Source: JAWKWH01 sp963669415 (GTDB lineage Bacteria > Pseudomonadota > Alphaproteobacteria > Rhizobiales > Rhizobiaceae). Taken from it: 64,000 bases of DNA. Both the position numbers and the translations under genes were made by a program. Positions within the stretch are counted from its first letter, which is position 1. Each line of letters opens with the position of its first letter. Where the stretch lies: positions 186,001 to 250,000 of the forward strand of contig CAXXPS010000003.1 in NCBI GenBank assembly GCA_963669415.2, read 5' to 3'. The notes beneath the pieces were generated by a model. It was not told the origin of the DNA. It worked only from the letters and a program-made list of their open reading frames with translations, and searched no databases. This document shows, in pieces, positions 42,434 through 51,920 of the stretch.

Positions 42434-43333
42434 CTAAGCGGAAACACGGGCGCGCTGACCGACTGCGACGACTGCCACCACTGCGACTGCGAAAAGGATG
42501 ATATCCGGAGTAATCGCCTCTTCCAGGAGCGCGGCCGAAATGCCGATGGTCAGAAATGTCTGCAACAGTTGCACTTGGCCGACGCGTGCGATGCCGCCGA
42601 GTGCAAGTCCCGTATTCCAGGCGAAGAAACCGAGAAACATCGAACCAAGACCGAGATATCCAAGTGAGGCGACCGCCTGAATCGAGGCCCCGGCAAAGCC
42701 GGGCTGCCATGTGATCAAACTGCCGGCCAAGGATACCGGCAAGGTCAGAACTAGTGCCCAAGAGATGACTTCCCATCCCGGCATGTGCCGCGCCAGGCGT
42801 CCGGAAATCACATAACCAAGGCTCGCTGAAAGCCCGGCAAGGAACAACCAGATATCGCCCGTCGCCAACTGCATGTCGCTGTCGCGAACCGCGAACGTGA
42901 CCACCAACGCCGTGCCCACCGCGCCGCACAACCAGAATAGCGGCGACGGCTTTTCTCCGGCGATAGCGGCTGCAAAAACCGCCGTTGCAAGCGGTAAAAT
43001 GCCAAGCACGACTCCGCCATGGCCGGCTTCCACAGTCTGCATGCCGATGGCCATGAAGCCGGGGAATCCGAATACAAGCAGAACACCGGCGGCTAGTAGC
43101 GATCGCACATGTTCACGGGGAAACGGGCGCCGCAACGCAACCAGAATTACAATGGCTGCCAAACTGGCGACGACTGCCCGCGAATGGGTGATGAACCAGG
43201 GCGAATAACCGTCGAGCGCGAGCCTGGTGGCTGGCAGCGTGGCGGCAAAAATCAGGACACCCAACAACCCCAAAATCAGACCAAGCGCCGGTTTGGAACC
43301 GCGCGCATGCACTGTGGATAGCTGGCTTTGCAA
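42434..43333 (-). CDS. EamA family (DMT superfamily) transporter
   Basis: The 299-residue membrane protein has ten predicted helices in two EamA repeats, with LGVLIFAATLPATRLALDGYSPWF in the first and DIWLFLAGLSASLGYVISGRL in the second. Substrate unknown. The first possible start is a TTG at 43333; a GTG at 43312 is an alternative, and no strong ribosome binding site decides it. It is followed by a GNAT acetyltransferase on the same strand, a common pair for amino-acid or antibiotic efflux and modification. Confidence 0.82.
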   Translation of the reverse strand: MQSQLSTVHARGSKPALGLILGLLGVLIFAATLPATRLALDGYSPWFITHSRAVVASLAAIVILVALRRPFPREHVRSLLAAGVLLVFGFPGFMAIGMQTVEAGHGGVVLGILPLATAVFAAAIAGEKPSPLFWLCGAVGTALVVTFAVRDSDMQLATGDIWLFLAGLSASLGYVISGRLARHMPGWEVISWALVLTLPVSLAGSLITWQPGFAGASIQAVASLGYLGLGSMFLGFFAWNTGLALGGIARVGQVQLLQTFLTIGISAALLEEAITPDIILFAVAVVAVVAVGQRARVSA

Positions 43334-43468
43334 TGTGCAGAATTTCCTGTGAAGCGGATTGAAGAGCTTGATATAAGCGGTCGAGGACCTGCGGAAATGG
43401 TCCAGATGTCAATAATGAATGGCGCTACTGCGGTTCTATGCTGGCGCAAATTACTCTAAAAGACGCCC

Positions 43469-44176
43469 ATGTCGATATGGACCCGAGTCGGCGAATTCGT
43501 TTCGCGTGTATCAACCAACGCCCTTTCCGGCGTAGACGAGGCCGTGCGTACGGTTTTTGAGGGTGATCCGGAAACCAGGCGGCGCGTGGCGTTTTCCATC
43601 GCAATGATTGCGCTTTCAGCCAAGATGGCAAAAGCGGATGGTGTCGTCACCCAGGACGAGGTTAAGGCGTTTCAGCAGATTTTCGAAGTTCCGCCTGACG
43701 AGACGAAACATGTCGCCCGGCTCTACAACCTTGCCAAGTCGGATGTTGCAGGTTTTGAAGCCTATGCTGAACGCATGGCACGCCTGTGCGGAACCGGTCA
43801 TGCCAATTGCCCGATGCTGGAAGATATTCTTGATGGCCTGTTCCACATTGCCAAAGCCGACGGTGTCGTCCACGAGCATGAATTAGCTTATCTGGGCCGT
43901 GTCGCCGAGATTTTTCAGTTCGACCAGGTGCACTTCAACCGGCTGGTTGCCCGCCACGCCATCACGCACGGCGGTGATCCATTTATTGTGCTTGGCGTTT
44001 CCAGGGATGCGGGTCGCGGTGAGATCAGGCGGCGCTATCATGAGCTGGTTCGCGAAAACCATCCGGACCGTTTGATCGCGCGCGGCGTGCCCGAGGAGTT
44101 TCACGCCATTGCCAATGAGCGGCTGGCGGCGATCAACGCAGCCTATGAGGCAATCGAAGCCAGCGTCCCGGCATGA
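43469..44176 (+). CDS. djlA: DjlA-type co-chaperone: TerB plus J domain
   Basis: The 235-residue protein has a TerB-like helical domain (about 40-150; KADGVVTQDEV and KADGVVHEHEL are its two repeats of the TerB pattern) and a C-terminal J domain from about 170 with the HPD tripeptide in ENHPDR. DjlA activates DnaK; unlike E. coli DjlA it has no obvious N-terminal membrane segment. It overlaps the amidase gene by ATGA, which suggests coupled production with a cell-wall enzyme. Confidence 0.88.
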   Translation: MSIWTRVGEFVSRVSTNALSGVDEAVRTVFEGDPETRRRVAFSIAMIALSAKMAKADGVVTQDEVKAFQQIFEVPPDETKHVARLYNLAKSDVAGFEAYAERMARLCGTGHANCPMLEDILDGLFHIAKADGVVHEHELAYLGRVAEIFQFDQVHFNRLVARHAITHGGDPFIVLGVSRDAGRGEIRRRYHELVRENHPDRLIARGVPEEFHAIANERLAAINAAYEAIEASVPA

Positions 44177-44934
44177 ACGGTTTTAATGCCGACTACGCGA
44201 AGGCTGAAGTTCATGTGTCGCCCAATTTCGGGGCCCGCCGCGATGGTCTGAAGCCTTCGATACTGCTCCTCCACTACACGGGCATGGTGAATGGTGAAGC
44301 GGCGGAAGCCTGGCTGTGTAATCCCGATTCAGAAGTGTCCTGTCACTACATCGTTCACGAGAACGGACGCATTGTGCAGATGGTGCGCGAGGCTGACCGC
44401 GCGTGGCATGCGGGCGCCGGTTCGTGGCAGGGCAATCCCGACGTCAATTCGGCTTCCATCGGAGTGGAGATCGTCAATCCGGGCCATGAGATTGGTTATC
44501 GCGACTTTCCGGATACCCAGATCAATGCTGTTATCCATCTTTGCAAAAGCATCGTCGAGCGCAACCAAATCTTGCCGGAGATGGTGCTGGCGCATTCGGA
44601 TACCGCGCCGGGCCGCAAGGTTGATCCGGGCGAAAAGTTTCCCTGGTCGAAGCTGCATGCGGCGGGAGTGGGCCACTATGTCGAGCCTGAGCCGATGATT
44701 GAGGATGGGAAGCAGATGTCGAATGGCGATAGCGGCGAAGCGGTCGAACGCCTGCAATCTATGCTCTCACTATACGGTTACGGGCTGGAAATAAACGGCG
44801 CTTTCGACGACCGGACGAAGAGCGTGGTCGAGGCTTTCCAGCGCCATTTCAGACCATCCCGCGTGGATGGCATCGCTGATCCATCGACCGTGTTGACGCT
44901 TCGCAGACTGCTCCAAGCGTTACCCGACAGATAG
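44173..44934 (+). CDS. N-acetylmuramoyl-L-alanine amidase with peptidoglycan-binding domain
   Basis: The 253-residue protein has an Amidase_2 domain with LLHYTGM near 33-39, the VNPGHEIG loop near 97, and AHSDTAPGRKVDPGEKFPW near 137-155 holding the zinc ligands and catalytic residues, then a PG_binding_1 repeat (about 185-250). It cleaves the muramoyl-alanine bond. No signal peptide is visible, which fits cytoplasmic AmpD-type recycling, although the wall-binding domain is more usual for AmiD-type periplasmic enzymes. It is co-translated with djlA. Confidence 0.88.
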   Translation: MNGFNADYAKAEVHVSPNFGARRDGLKPSILLLHYTGMVNGEAAEAWLCNPDSEVSCHYIVHENGRIVQMVREADRAWHAGAGSWQGNPDVNSASIGVEIVNPGHEIGYRDFPDTQINAVIHLCKSIVERNQILPEMVLAHSDTAPGRKVDPGEKFPWSKLHAAGVGHYVEPEPMIEDGKQMSNGDSGEAVERLQSMLSLYGYGLEINGAFDDRTKSVVEAFQRHFRPSRVDGIADPSTVLTLRRLLQALPDR

Positions 44935-45113
44935 GGCCGCGGCCTCCGGTTGTAACATTTCGTCACGCAATGTGACTTGCGAAGTCATATTATCGTGCGC
45001 TTATCAGTATTTAGCGGCGGTTGTGCAAGGTGGTGTTGCGGGGATGATCGCAAGCCATTGTGTTGTAACCAGCGTGGTTGGGGAACCATGTAACCGTTGA
45101 GTTCTGTGCGTAT

Positions 45114-46172
45114 ATGAATTTGAAATCGACGTTCGCTCTGGCCCTGGTGCTTGGCATGATTGCCGTTGGAGGGTCCGGCCAAGATGCGACAGCTTCCGGA
45201 AAATATGATCCCGTGCTTGCTGCAGCCGAGAGGGTGCAAAAGGCAGGGAGAAATTTGCTGGAAAAAATCCGCTGGCTTGACAGAAATCCGCAAGAGACGA
45301 GCACTGTCGTCTCAGAGGAAGAAGCCGGACAAGAGAAACTTGATAAGCGGCCGACACTGGTGCAGCGGTTGAGCGGTTTCATCCGCTCCATGCCAGAGAA
45401 GAAGAGCGCCGACACGCGCAAATACGCTGCGGTTCATGCGACGTCCGGCAAAAAGCCCGACGAAATGAAGGCGCGTTTTGGGTATCAGGTCTTGCCTAAA
45501 CTCAACGAGCTTCGCAAAGCTCTGCTTGATAACCGGCTTGCCAAGAAACAGGAACGTCCGTCGCCGATAGTGGATGACCGCAGAGCACGCCTGCAACCGA
45601 AGCCACCGGTTCGCAAGAAGCGGACAAGAACGCTCAACCCGGCTGAAGAGACCCGGCTGGCCGCCCGGCTGGCGCATGGAGACGTTGACGAATTCCGCCG
45701 CACAGCCCTTGCAGCCCGAATGGGCCCGGAACGGAAAAAGGTGTCCTGGCTGTCACGCACCCTGGCCAGCTTCCGCATTCAGAAACCGGTCACCAGCGAC
45801 CGCAAATATGGGATGATCGTCGAACGCTACGCTCGTGCCTATGGCGTGCCGGTTGAGCTTGCTCATGCGGTCATCAAGGTTGAGAGCAATTACAGGCCCA
45901 ATGTTCGGGGCCGCGCAGGCGAAGTCGGCCTGATGCAAATTAAGCCAGCGACCGCCCGCATGATGGGCTATTCGGGATCGGTCAAAGACCTCTATCACCC
46001 GGAAAACAACATCAAGTATGGAATGTTGTATCTGGCCAAGGCGCACAAGCTTGGCGGCGGCACGACCTGCGGAACCATCCTGAAATACAACGCCGGCCAC
46101 GCAGCGCGACGCATGAACCCGGTCTCGGCGCGCTATTGCGCCAAGGTTAAAAGGCATCTGCGCGGGATTTGA
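45114..46172 (+). CDS. Lytic transglycosylase, SLT domain
   Basis: The 352-residue protein has an N-terminal signal-like segment (about 1-28), a long basic, low-complexity middle (about 30-225, rich in K, R and E), and a C-terminal SLT (family 1) lysozyme-like domain with the catalytic E257 in VIKVESNYRP, GEVGLMQIKPATARMMG and YLAKAHK. The middle is a likely linker through the wall. A TTG at 45078 would extend the frame by 12 residues, but ATG 45114 better fits a signal peptide. Confidence 0.82.
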   Translation: MNLKSTFALALVLGMIAVGGSGQDATASGKYDPVLAAAERVQKAGRNLLEKIRWLDRNPQETSTVVSEEEAGQEKLDKRPTLVQRLSGFIRSMPEKKSADTRKYAAVHATSGKKPDEMKARFGYQVLPKLNELRKALLDNRLAKKQERPSPIVDDRRARLQPKPPVRKKRTRTLNPAEETRLAARLAHGDVDEFRRTALAARMGPERKKVSWLSRTLASFRIQKPVTSDRKYGMIVERYARAYGVPVELAHAVIKVESNYRPNVRGRAGEVGLMQIKPATARMMGYSGSVKDLYHPENNIKYGMLYLAKAHKLGGGTTCGTILKYNAGHAARRMNPVSARYCAKVKRHLRGI

Positions 46173-46194
46173 GCGAGAAGAAGCCGGATAAGCT

Positions 46195-47376
46195 CTAGGC
46201 TTTTCGTCTGTTCTCCATCGCATCGAGCGCTTCGACAAAAGCCCTTTGCGTCATGCCCTCCGCCAAAGCCCGGTGCATGAGTTGTGCCTGGGTCTCCGGC
46301 GCCATTCCGCCAATGGGCGGATCGCTGTCGAGGTTGGTGGGAAACGAGTATCCTTCCCCACAGGCTGCAATTGTCGCGGATATCTGCGCATCTGATAGCG
46401 TGCCGCTTTCCTTTGCTCTCACCAGCGCGGGATAAAGCAGCTCGGACATTTTCCGGCGATTGACCGTCTCGATTGACCTGCCAAAGGGTGAAGAAATCTG
46501 CAGCAGGTTTGCAAGACGCTGGATATCCGCGCTGGTGTTGGCGCCAGCCGCGTGAAACAGCGCCGGATTGAAAAACAGCGCATCGCCCTTGGCCAATGGA
46601 AGCTGGACGTGGTGCTGTTCGAAATACTCCTGGAAATCGCTGCGGCGGTACGCGGCATAGCCGGGCCGATACAGCTGCGAATATGGCAGTAGCTTCGTCG
46701 GTCCGCTCTCAATCGGCATGTCGCAATGGGCAATTGCCCCCTGCAGGGTCATCAGCGGCGAAAGGTCGTGCACGTGGGCGGGATAGGTCGACAATTTTTC
46801 CGCTGACTGGAAGCCGAGATGATAATCACGATGCGCTTGCTGGGCTTCGCCGCCCGGGTGCACGAGGTTGACCTGTGCCGTCATCTGATAATCCGGGCCG
46901 AGCCAGGCCTCGCAGACCGCATCGATTGCGGGATTTGCAAAATAGCGGGCAAACACTGCCGGCGAGGCCTCGCAAAGCTTTTGCAACGAGTTCCAGATGC
47001 GGTCATTGGCGCCGGCCTTGGCAAAATGATCGCCTTCACCAACGGAATGTTCTTTCTCACGAACAATGATCGCTTGATAAATCGCCGTCGCTTCGTCGAT
47101 GGCGGCCATGTCCGTCGACGCATTCTTGATGGCCAACACACCGGCGCCGTTCAGAAAGATGGAGGCCCATTCGGCTATCAGCGCCCGACGTTTATCCGGA
47201 TCGGAGATCAATTCGACCAAAGCGTTCGCGTCGTAGACCGGGATGTTCTTTTCGATCGCCTCTGCGGCAGGGCAATCCTCCGTGCTCGTCTGTTTCGAGA
47301 CAAGACTTGCAAATTCGGCCAGATCACATTCGTCTTCGCGGTAAAATCCGCGGGCAGCGCTTCGCATCGTGTTCAT
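46195..47376 (-). CDS. Phytanoyl-CoA dioxygenase (PhyH) family protein
   Basis: The 393-residue protein matches the Fe(II)/2-oxoglutarate-dependent PhyH family. The metal ligands are seen in QQAHRDYHLGF (H-x-D, near 195) and LFHAAGANTS (distal His, near 280), and the conserved arginine in ISSPFGRSIE. The substrate is unknown; members hydroxylate lipids, ectoine and other metabolites. GGAGG lies 8 nt upstream of the ATG. It is divergent from a LacI regulator with about 80 bp between starts, so that protein likely controls it. Confidence 0.85.
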   Translation of the reverse strand: MNTMRSAARGFYREDECDLAEFASLVSKQTSTEDCPAAEAIEKNIPVYDANALVELISDPDKRRALIAEWASIFLNGAGVLAIKNASTDMAAIDEATAIYQAIIVREKEHSVGEGDHFAKAGANDRIWNSLQKLCEASPAVFARYFANPAIDAVCEAWLGPDYQMTAQVNLVHPGGEAQQAHRDYHLGFQSAEKLSTYPAHVHDLSPLMTLQGAIAHCDMPIESGPTKLLPYSQLYRPGYAAYRRSDFQEYFEQHHVQLPLAKGDALFFNPALFHAAGANTSADIQRLANLLQISSPFGRSIETVNRRKMSELLYPALVRAKESGTLSDAQISATIAACGEGYSFPTNLDSDPPIGGMAPETQAQLMHRALAEGMTQRAFVEALDAMENRRKA

Positions 47377-47439
47377 TGATCCATCCTCCAGCGTGGCAGT
47401 GATGATAAGACCTGTCGGGCTTGCCGTCCTTGTCAAAAT

Positions 47440-47467
47440 CCATCAATAATCCATCAATGACCCATCG
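47440..47467 (+). promoter_or_regulatory. Direct repeats CCATCAAT at 11-bp spacing
   Basis: CCATCAAT at 47,440 and 47,451 and a partial CCATCG at 47,462 stand one helical turn apart and run into the lacI-type start codon. They could be binding sites for the LacI regulator or another protein on the same DNA face, but LacI proteins normally bind inverted repeats, so this is uncertain. Confidence 0.4.
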
Positions 47468-48479
47468 TTTTCCAGTCAAGGAAGTTGCCCTGCAAGCTGG
47501 CGTCAGCACCGCTACCGTCGATCGCGTCATGCATGGCCGGCCCAATGTCAGCCCGCAGACCATAAAGCGGGTCAGGGATGCGATCAGCGAATTGGAGGGG
47601 CAGGAGGGGCAGCTTGCCGCTCGCGGACGGCGCCTGTTTGTTGATGTCGTTGTTGAGGCGCCGGTCCGGTTCAGCCGCGAGATCAGGAATGCCATAGAAA
47701 CGGAAATTCACGCGTTTCGGCCGGCTGTGGTCCGGCCGCGATACACGTTTCACGAACTCATGGAGAATACGTCCGTTCAAGATGCGCTCACCCGCATCGG
47801 CAACCGGGGGAGTCAGGGCGTTCTGCTGAAGGTGAGGGACGAACCTGAGATCCGTGAAGCCATCGCCATGCTGATGGACAAGGGCATACCGGTGGTCACG
47901 ATTTTCACGGATGTGCCAAATTCCCGCAGGATCGGTTATGCGGGAATCGACAACCGCGCGGCCGGCAAAACCGCGGCTTATCTTGTTGACCGGAGCCTGG
48001 CGGTGACACCCGGGACTGTGATCATGACCCGCAGCAATGAGGCGTTTCGCGGCGAAGAGGACCGGGCGGAAGGCTTTCGGGAAGCACTAGCCGGACGCCC
48101 GGACCTGACCGTGCTGGATGCCAGCGGCGGTGCGGGCCTTTATCTATCGACTGCAGCCCAGATTGAGTCCGTGTTGGCTGAGGCTGGAAAAGTGCGTGCG
48201 ATCTACTCTGTCGGCGGAGGAAACCGGGCCATTCTCGACACGTTGCACAAGGCAGGTATCGAGCCTGAAGTATTTGTCGCGCATGATTTGGACAATGAGA
48301 ATGCCCGACTGCTTGAAGACCGGCAAATAGACTTCGTGCTCCATGATGATTTGAGACGCGACATTCGCGCGGCGCTGCAGCACATTCTCGCCCATCACCG
48401 GCTTTTGCGCCTGACGGTCATGCCGGAGTGCTCCGACATTCTGGTTGTCACGCCTGCGAACATGCAGCAATGGCGCTGA
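47457..48479 (+). CDS. LacI family transcriptional regulator
   Basis: The 340-residue protein has the LacI helix-turn-helix VKEVALQAGVSTATVDRVMHG at about 7-27 and a periplasmic-binding-type sensor domain (about 62-340), as in RbsR-like regulators; the hinge ISELEGQEGQLAARGRRLFVDVVV is unusual in length. The ligand is probably a sugar or sugar-like molecule. It is divergent from the PhyH gene. ATG 47457 is used; the frame stays open further upstream without family similarity. Confidence 0.86.
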   Translation: MTHRFPVKEVALQAGVSTATVDRVMHGRPNVSPQTIKRVRDAISELEGQEGQLAARGRRLFVDVVVEAPVRFSREIRNAIETEIHAFRPAVVRPRYTFHELMENTSVQDALTRIGNRGSQGVLLKVRDEPEIREAIAMLMDKGIPVVTIFTDVPNSRRIGYAGIDNRAAGKTAAYLVDRSLAVTPGTVIMTRSNEAFRGEEDRAEGFREALAGRPDLTVLDASGGAGLYLSTAAQIESVLAEAGKVRAIYSVGGGNRAILDTLHKAGIEPEVFVAHDLDNENARLLEDRQIDFVLHDDLRRDIRAALQHILAHHRLLRLTVMPECSDILVVTPANMQQWR

Positions 48480-48518
48480 ATGCAAGTGGTGCGGTTCGGG
48501 GCGGGATGCAGGTATTAT

Positions 48519-49202
48519 CTAATTGTCCGCTTGCGTGTCCTGGTCCGCCAGAAGCCAGCGACAAAGCAGCCAAGCGATGACAGCGCCCACGATTTGCGCG
48601 CCGACAAACGGAATGACGTCCACCGGCCTGATGCCTGAAAAAGTATCTGAAAACCCGCGGGCTATCGTCACGGCCGGGTTTGCAAATGACGTTGATGCGG
48701 TGAACCAATAGGCCGCGGTAATGTAGAGACCGACCGCCATTGCGACCGCATTCGGCCGCGCTTTCAATGTTGCGAAAATGGTGAAGACCAGCCCGAAAGT
48801 GGCGACACTTTCGGCAAACCATTGCGCGCCGCCGGTACGTTCAGTTGTCGAAGCCTGAAATACCGTTTCGGCAAACATCAGATGAGCCACCCAGACACCA
48901 ACAAGCCCGCCAACAATCTGGACTGCAACATAGGCGAGCGCTTCGTGCGCTGCGATTTCCCTGCGCAATCCGAACGCCAACGTCACGGCCGGATTGAAAT
49001 GTGCCCCTGAAATCGGTCCAAGCATGGTGATGAGAACAACGAGGATGGCGCCGGTGGGTATCGTGTTGCCCAACAGCGCAATCGCGATGTTCCCACCCGC
49101 CAGCCTTTCGGCCATGATTCCGGAGCCCACGACGGTCGCCAGCAGAAACGCGGTTCCGACCGCTTCTGCAGTCAGCCGGCGACCGAGCGAGGATTGTGTC
49201 AA
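48519..49202 (-). CDS. Aquaporin family protein (MIP)
   Basis: The 227-residue membrane protein has six helices and both pore half-loops: HFNPAVT near 68-74 and FANPAVTIAR near 175-184. The TSFANPAVTIAR filter region ends in the arginine typical of the MIP selectivity filter. It is closer in layout to short AqpZ/AqpS-type channels than to GlpF; water, glycerol or metalloid transport are all possible. It converges on the LacI gene and is divergent from the ABM protein gene. Confidence 0.85.
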   Translation of the reverse strand: MTQSSLGRRLTAEAVGTAFLLATVVGSGIMAERLAGGNIAIALLGNTIPTGAILVVLITMLGPISGAHFNPAVTLAFGLRREIAAHEALAYVAVQIVGGLVGVWVAHLMFAETVFQASTTERTGGAQWFAESVATFGLVFTIFATLKARPNAVAMAVGLYITAAYWFTASTSFANPAVTIARGFSDTFSGIRPVDVIPFVGAQIVGAVIAWLLCRWLLADQDTQADN

Positions 49203-49386
49203 TCAGGCCTCCCGATGTCGTCAAGTTTCTTCTGCAACGAAAGCCTGTCAATACTGGCGAGGCGAAGCGAAGTGAAGAAGGAAATCCGGTTTTCCAGCAT
49301 TCGGTGGAAACGCTCTCACCCGCACATATCGTGTTATCGTGATAGATACATGACACTGATTGGGGACAAAAAAGGGAAGCAAAATA

Positions 49387-49686
49387 ATGTCGATAGTCAG
49401 GGTGTTTCAGGTTACCACGCACGAAGGCAAGGAAGCGGAGTTCGAGGAATTCTTCCGCGGAACAGCGGTTCCGCTGATGAAATCGCAAGGCGGGATCGAG
49501 CAGCTGATTTTCGGCTTGCCACGGGAAGAAACGCCGAACGAATTCTGCATCGTGATGGTCTGGAAAGACCTGGACGCCATGAAGGAATTTGTCGGCGAAG
49601 AATGGCGCAATCCACACATTCTGCCGGAGGAAGCCGTTCTCGTCGCTGAGCGGACCATCAAACATTACGAGTTTTTGGACGCGTAA
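49387..49686 (+). CDS. Antibiotic biosynthesis monooxygenase (ABM) domain protein
   Basis: The 99-residue protein is a single ABM domain: VRVFQVTTHEGKEAEFEEFF, then NEFCIVMVWKDLDAMKEF and KHYEFL at the C-terminus. It is a clear paralogue of 38,800-39,096, sharing roughly half its residues by eye. Start at ATG 49387 matches the paralogue; the frame is open upstream to 49360. Probable dimeric cofactor-independent oxygenase or unknown enzyme. Confidence 0.8.
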   Translation: MSIVRVFQVTTHEGKEAEFEEFFRGTAVPLMKSQGGIEQLIFGLPREETPNEFCIVMVWKDLDAMKEFVGEEWRNPHILPEEAVLVAERTIKHYEFLDA

Positions 49687-49774
49687 ACCCGAAGCCGTCG
49701 CACAACTCTCACAAACCGTCTATAGTTTGCCTGGTACGGGGGGCGATCTTGACCGACAACAGGGAGACCCGGCC

Positions 49775-51763
49775 ATGAAAACGCTCAAGCTTTTTTCCAG
49801 TCCATATCTATCCAGGCGCGATATTCTGGCGGGAACCGGCGCGGCGGCGGCGGTTGTCGCACTTCATCCGTTCTCGGCTCGCGCGGCAGCCAATCAGGCG
49901 CATTTGAGACTGATGGAGACAACCGACCTGCATGTGCACGTCTACCCTTACGATTACTATGGTGACCGGCCTGTCGATACTGTCGGCCTGGCGCGGACGG
50001 CGACCCTGATCCGCCAAATCAGGGACGAAGCGACGAACTCCATGCTGCTCGACAATGGTGACTTCCTGCAGGGAAATCCGATGGGAGACTACATCGCCTA
50101 TGAACGGGGCATGAAGGAAGGCGACATGCATCCGATCATCCAGGCGATGAACGTGCTGGGTTTTGAAGCGACCACACTTGGAAACCACGAATTCAATTAT
50201 GGTCTCGACTTCCTGATGAAGACGATTTCTGGCGCCGAGTTTCCCACCATTTCTGCCAATGTTGCGCTTGGCCAGCTTGGCGCCACCCCGCGCGACGACA
50301 AGCTGCTCGTCAAACCTTACGTCATTCTCAGCCGCAAGCTGAAGGACGGCGATGGCAATGAGCACGATATCAAGGTCGGCCTCATCGGTTTCGTGCCGCC
50401 ACAAATCATGAATTGGGACAAGCGGCATCTGGAAGGCAAGGCCAACACACGCGACATTGTCGAAGCAGCAAAGGCCTGGGTGCCCGAGATGAAGGAAGCG
50501 GGCGCGGATGTCATCATTGCGCTGTCGCATTCGGGGATCGGATCTGCAGACCACACAGACGGAATGGAAAACGCTTCCGTACCGCTTGCCGCCGTCAATG
50601 GGATTGATGCGATTCTCACCGGCCATGCGCATCTGGAATTTCCAGGTCCGAAATATGAGGGTTTTGCGGGAGTTGACCACGAAAAAGGCACGATCCATGG
50701 CAAACCGGCAACCATGGGTGGGTTTTGGGGCTCTCATCTCGGACTGATCGACCTTCTGCTCGAGAAGAGCGGGTCAGAATGGAAAGTGGTTTCGTTTACA
50801 ACCGAAGCACGGCCGATTTACGAGCGTGATGGCCGAAAGCGCATTCCTCTCGTCGACAGTCAGCAGGACGTGCTTGACTCTGTAGTAGGGGTGCATGAAG
50901 CCACGCTCGCCTACGTTCGCCGCTCGGTCGGCAAGACGTCAGCGGCATTGCATTCCTATTTCGCACTCGTCGCCGATGATCCGTCAGTGCAGATCGTCAG
51001 TCAGGCGCAAACCTGGTACATCTCCGACATGATGAAGGGCACGGAGTGGGAAGGTTTGCCCATTCTGTCGGCAGCGGCCCCGTTCAAGGCAGGAGGCCGC
51101 GGAGGCCCGGAATACTTCACCGATGTCCCGGCCGGCGATGTGGCGATCAAGAATGTTTCCGATCTCTATCTCTATCCCAATACGGTTCGGGCGGTGCTGA
51201 TCACCGGCGCCGAGGTCAAGGATTGGCTGGAGCGCTCCGCAGGCATGTTCAATCAGGTTGAACCAGGTATGGCAGACCAGGTGCTGCTCAATCCGGAATT
51301 CCCGAGCTACAATTTCGATGTCATGGACGGCGTGACCTACAAAATCGACCTGTCGCAACCGTCGAAGTTCGATTCGAAGGGTGGGCTGATCAATCCGGAC
51401 GCCAACCGGATTGTCGATTTGCAATACAACGGCAATCCGATCGACCCGGCACAGAAATTTGTCATCGCCACCAACAACTACCGTGCTGGCGGTGGCGGCA
51501 GCTTCCCGGGCGCGATGGGCGACACGATTATCTTTGTCGGTCCCGACACCAATCGAGATGTCATTGTCCGTTACATTGTCGAGCAAGGCACCATCAATCC
51601 GTCAGCCGACGGCAACTGGTCTTTCGCACCGCTGGATGATGCAACCGTCCTGTTCGATACCGGTCCGAAGGGGCGTGAATATCTCGACGACCTGAAGGGC
51701 GTTGCCATCGAAGATGCCGGTGACGGGCCTGACGGATTTGCGCGGTACCGTATCAAGCTCTAG
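49775..51763 (+). CDS. cpdB: 2',3'-cyclic-nucleotide 2'-phosphodiesterase / 3'-nucleotidase
   Basis: The 662-residue precursor has a twin-arginine-type signal (SRRDILAGTG near 13-22, cleavage after ARA) and the periplasmic CpdB layout: an N-terminal metallophosphatase with TTDLHVHVYPYDYYGD, DNGDFLQGNPMGDY and TTLGNHEFNYGLDF, and a C-terminal 5'-nucleotidase domain from about 400 (VRAVLITGAEVKDWLERSAG, ATNNYRAGGGGSFPG). It salvages 2',3'-cyclic nucleotides and 3'-nucleotides in the periplasm. AGGGAG precedes the ATG; the frame is open upstream but without family similarity. Tat export is unusual for CpdB, which is Sec-exported in E. coli. Confidence 0.9.
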   Translation: MKTLKLFSSPYLSRRDILAGTGAAAAVVALHPFSARAAANQAHLRLMETTDLHVHVYPYDYYGDRPVDTVGLARTATLIRQIRDEATNSMLLDNGDFLQGNPMGDYIAYERGMKEGDMHPIIQAMNVLGFEATTLGNHEFNYGLDFLMKTISGAEFPTISANVALGQLGATPRDDKLLVKPYVILSRKLKDGDGNEHDIKVGLIGFVPPQIMNWDKRHLEGKANTRDIVEAAKAWVPEMKEAGADVIIALSHSGIGSADHTDGMENASVPLAAVNGIDAILTGHAHLEFPGPKYEGFAGVDHEKGTIHGKPATMGGFWGSHLGLIDLLLEKSGSEWKVVSFTTEARPIYERDGRKRIPLVDSQQDVLDSVVGVHEATLAYVRRSVGKTSAALHSYFALVADDPSVQIVSQAQTWYISDMMKGTEWEGLPILSAAAPFKAGGRGGPEYFTDVPAGDVAIKNVSDLYLYPNTVRAVLITGAEVKDWLERSAGMFNQVEPGMADQVLLNPEFPSYNFDVMDGVTYKIDLSQPSKFDSKGGLINPDANRIVDLQYNGNPIDPAQKFVIATNNYRAGGGGSFPGAMGDTIIFVGPDTNRDVIVRYIVEQGTINPSADGNWSFAPLDDATVLFDTGPKGREYLDDLKGVAIEDAGDGPDGFARYRIKL

Positions 51764-51920
51764 GGCGATCGTCCTCTGGTCGATTATCCTAAGTTGAGCG
51801 AGGCGGTGCTGTCTGGCACGGCCAGGCACACAGAACGGCGCCGCTTCGCAAAACCCAGGCGATAATGCGAAATATTGTCTGACACTTTCTTTCAGGCAAC
51901 CGCTCGGCTATTGAGCGTTT

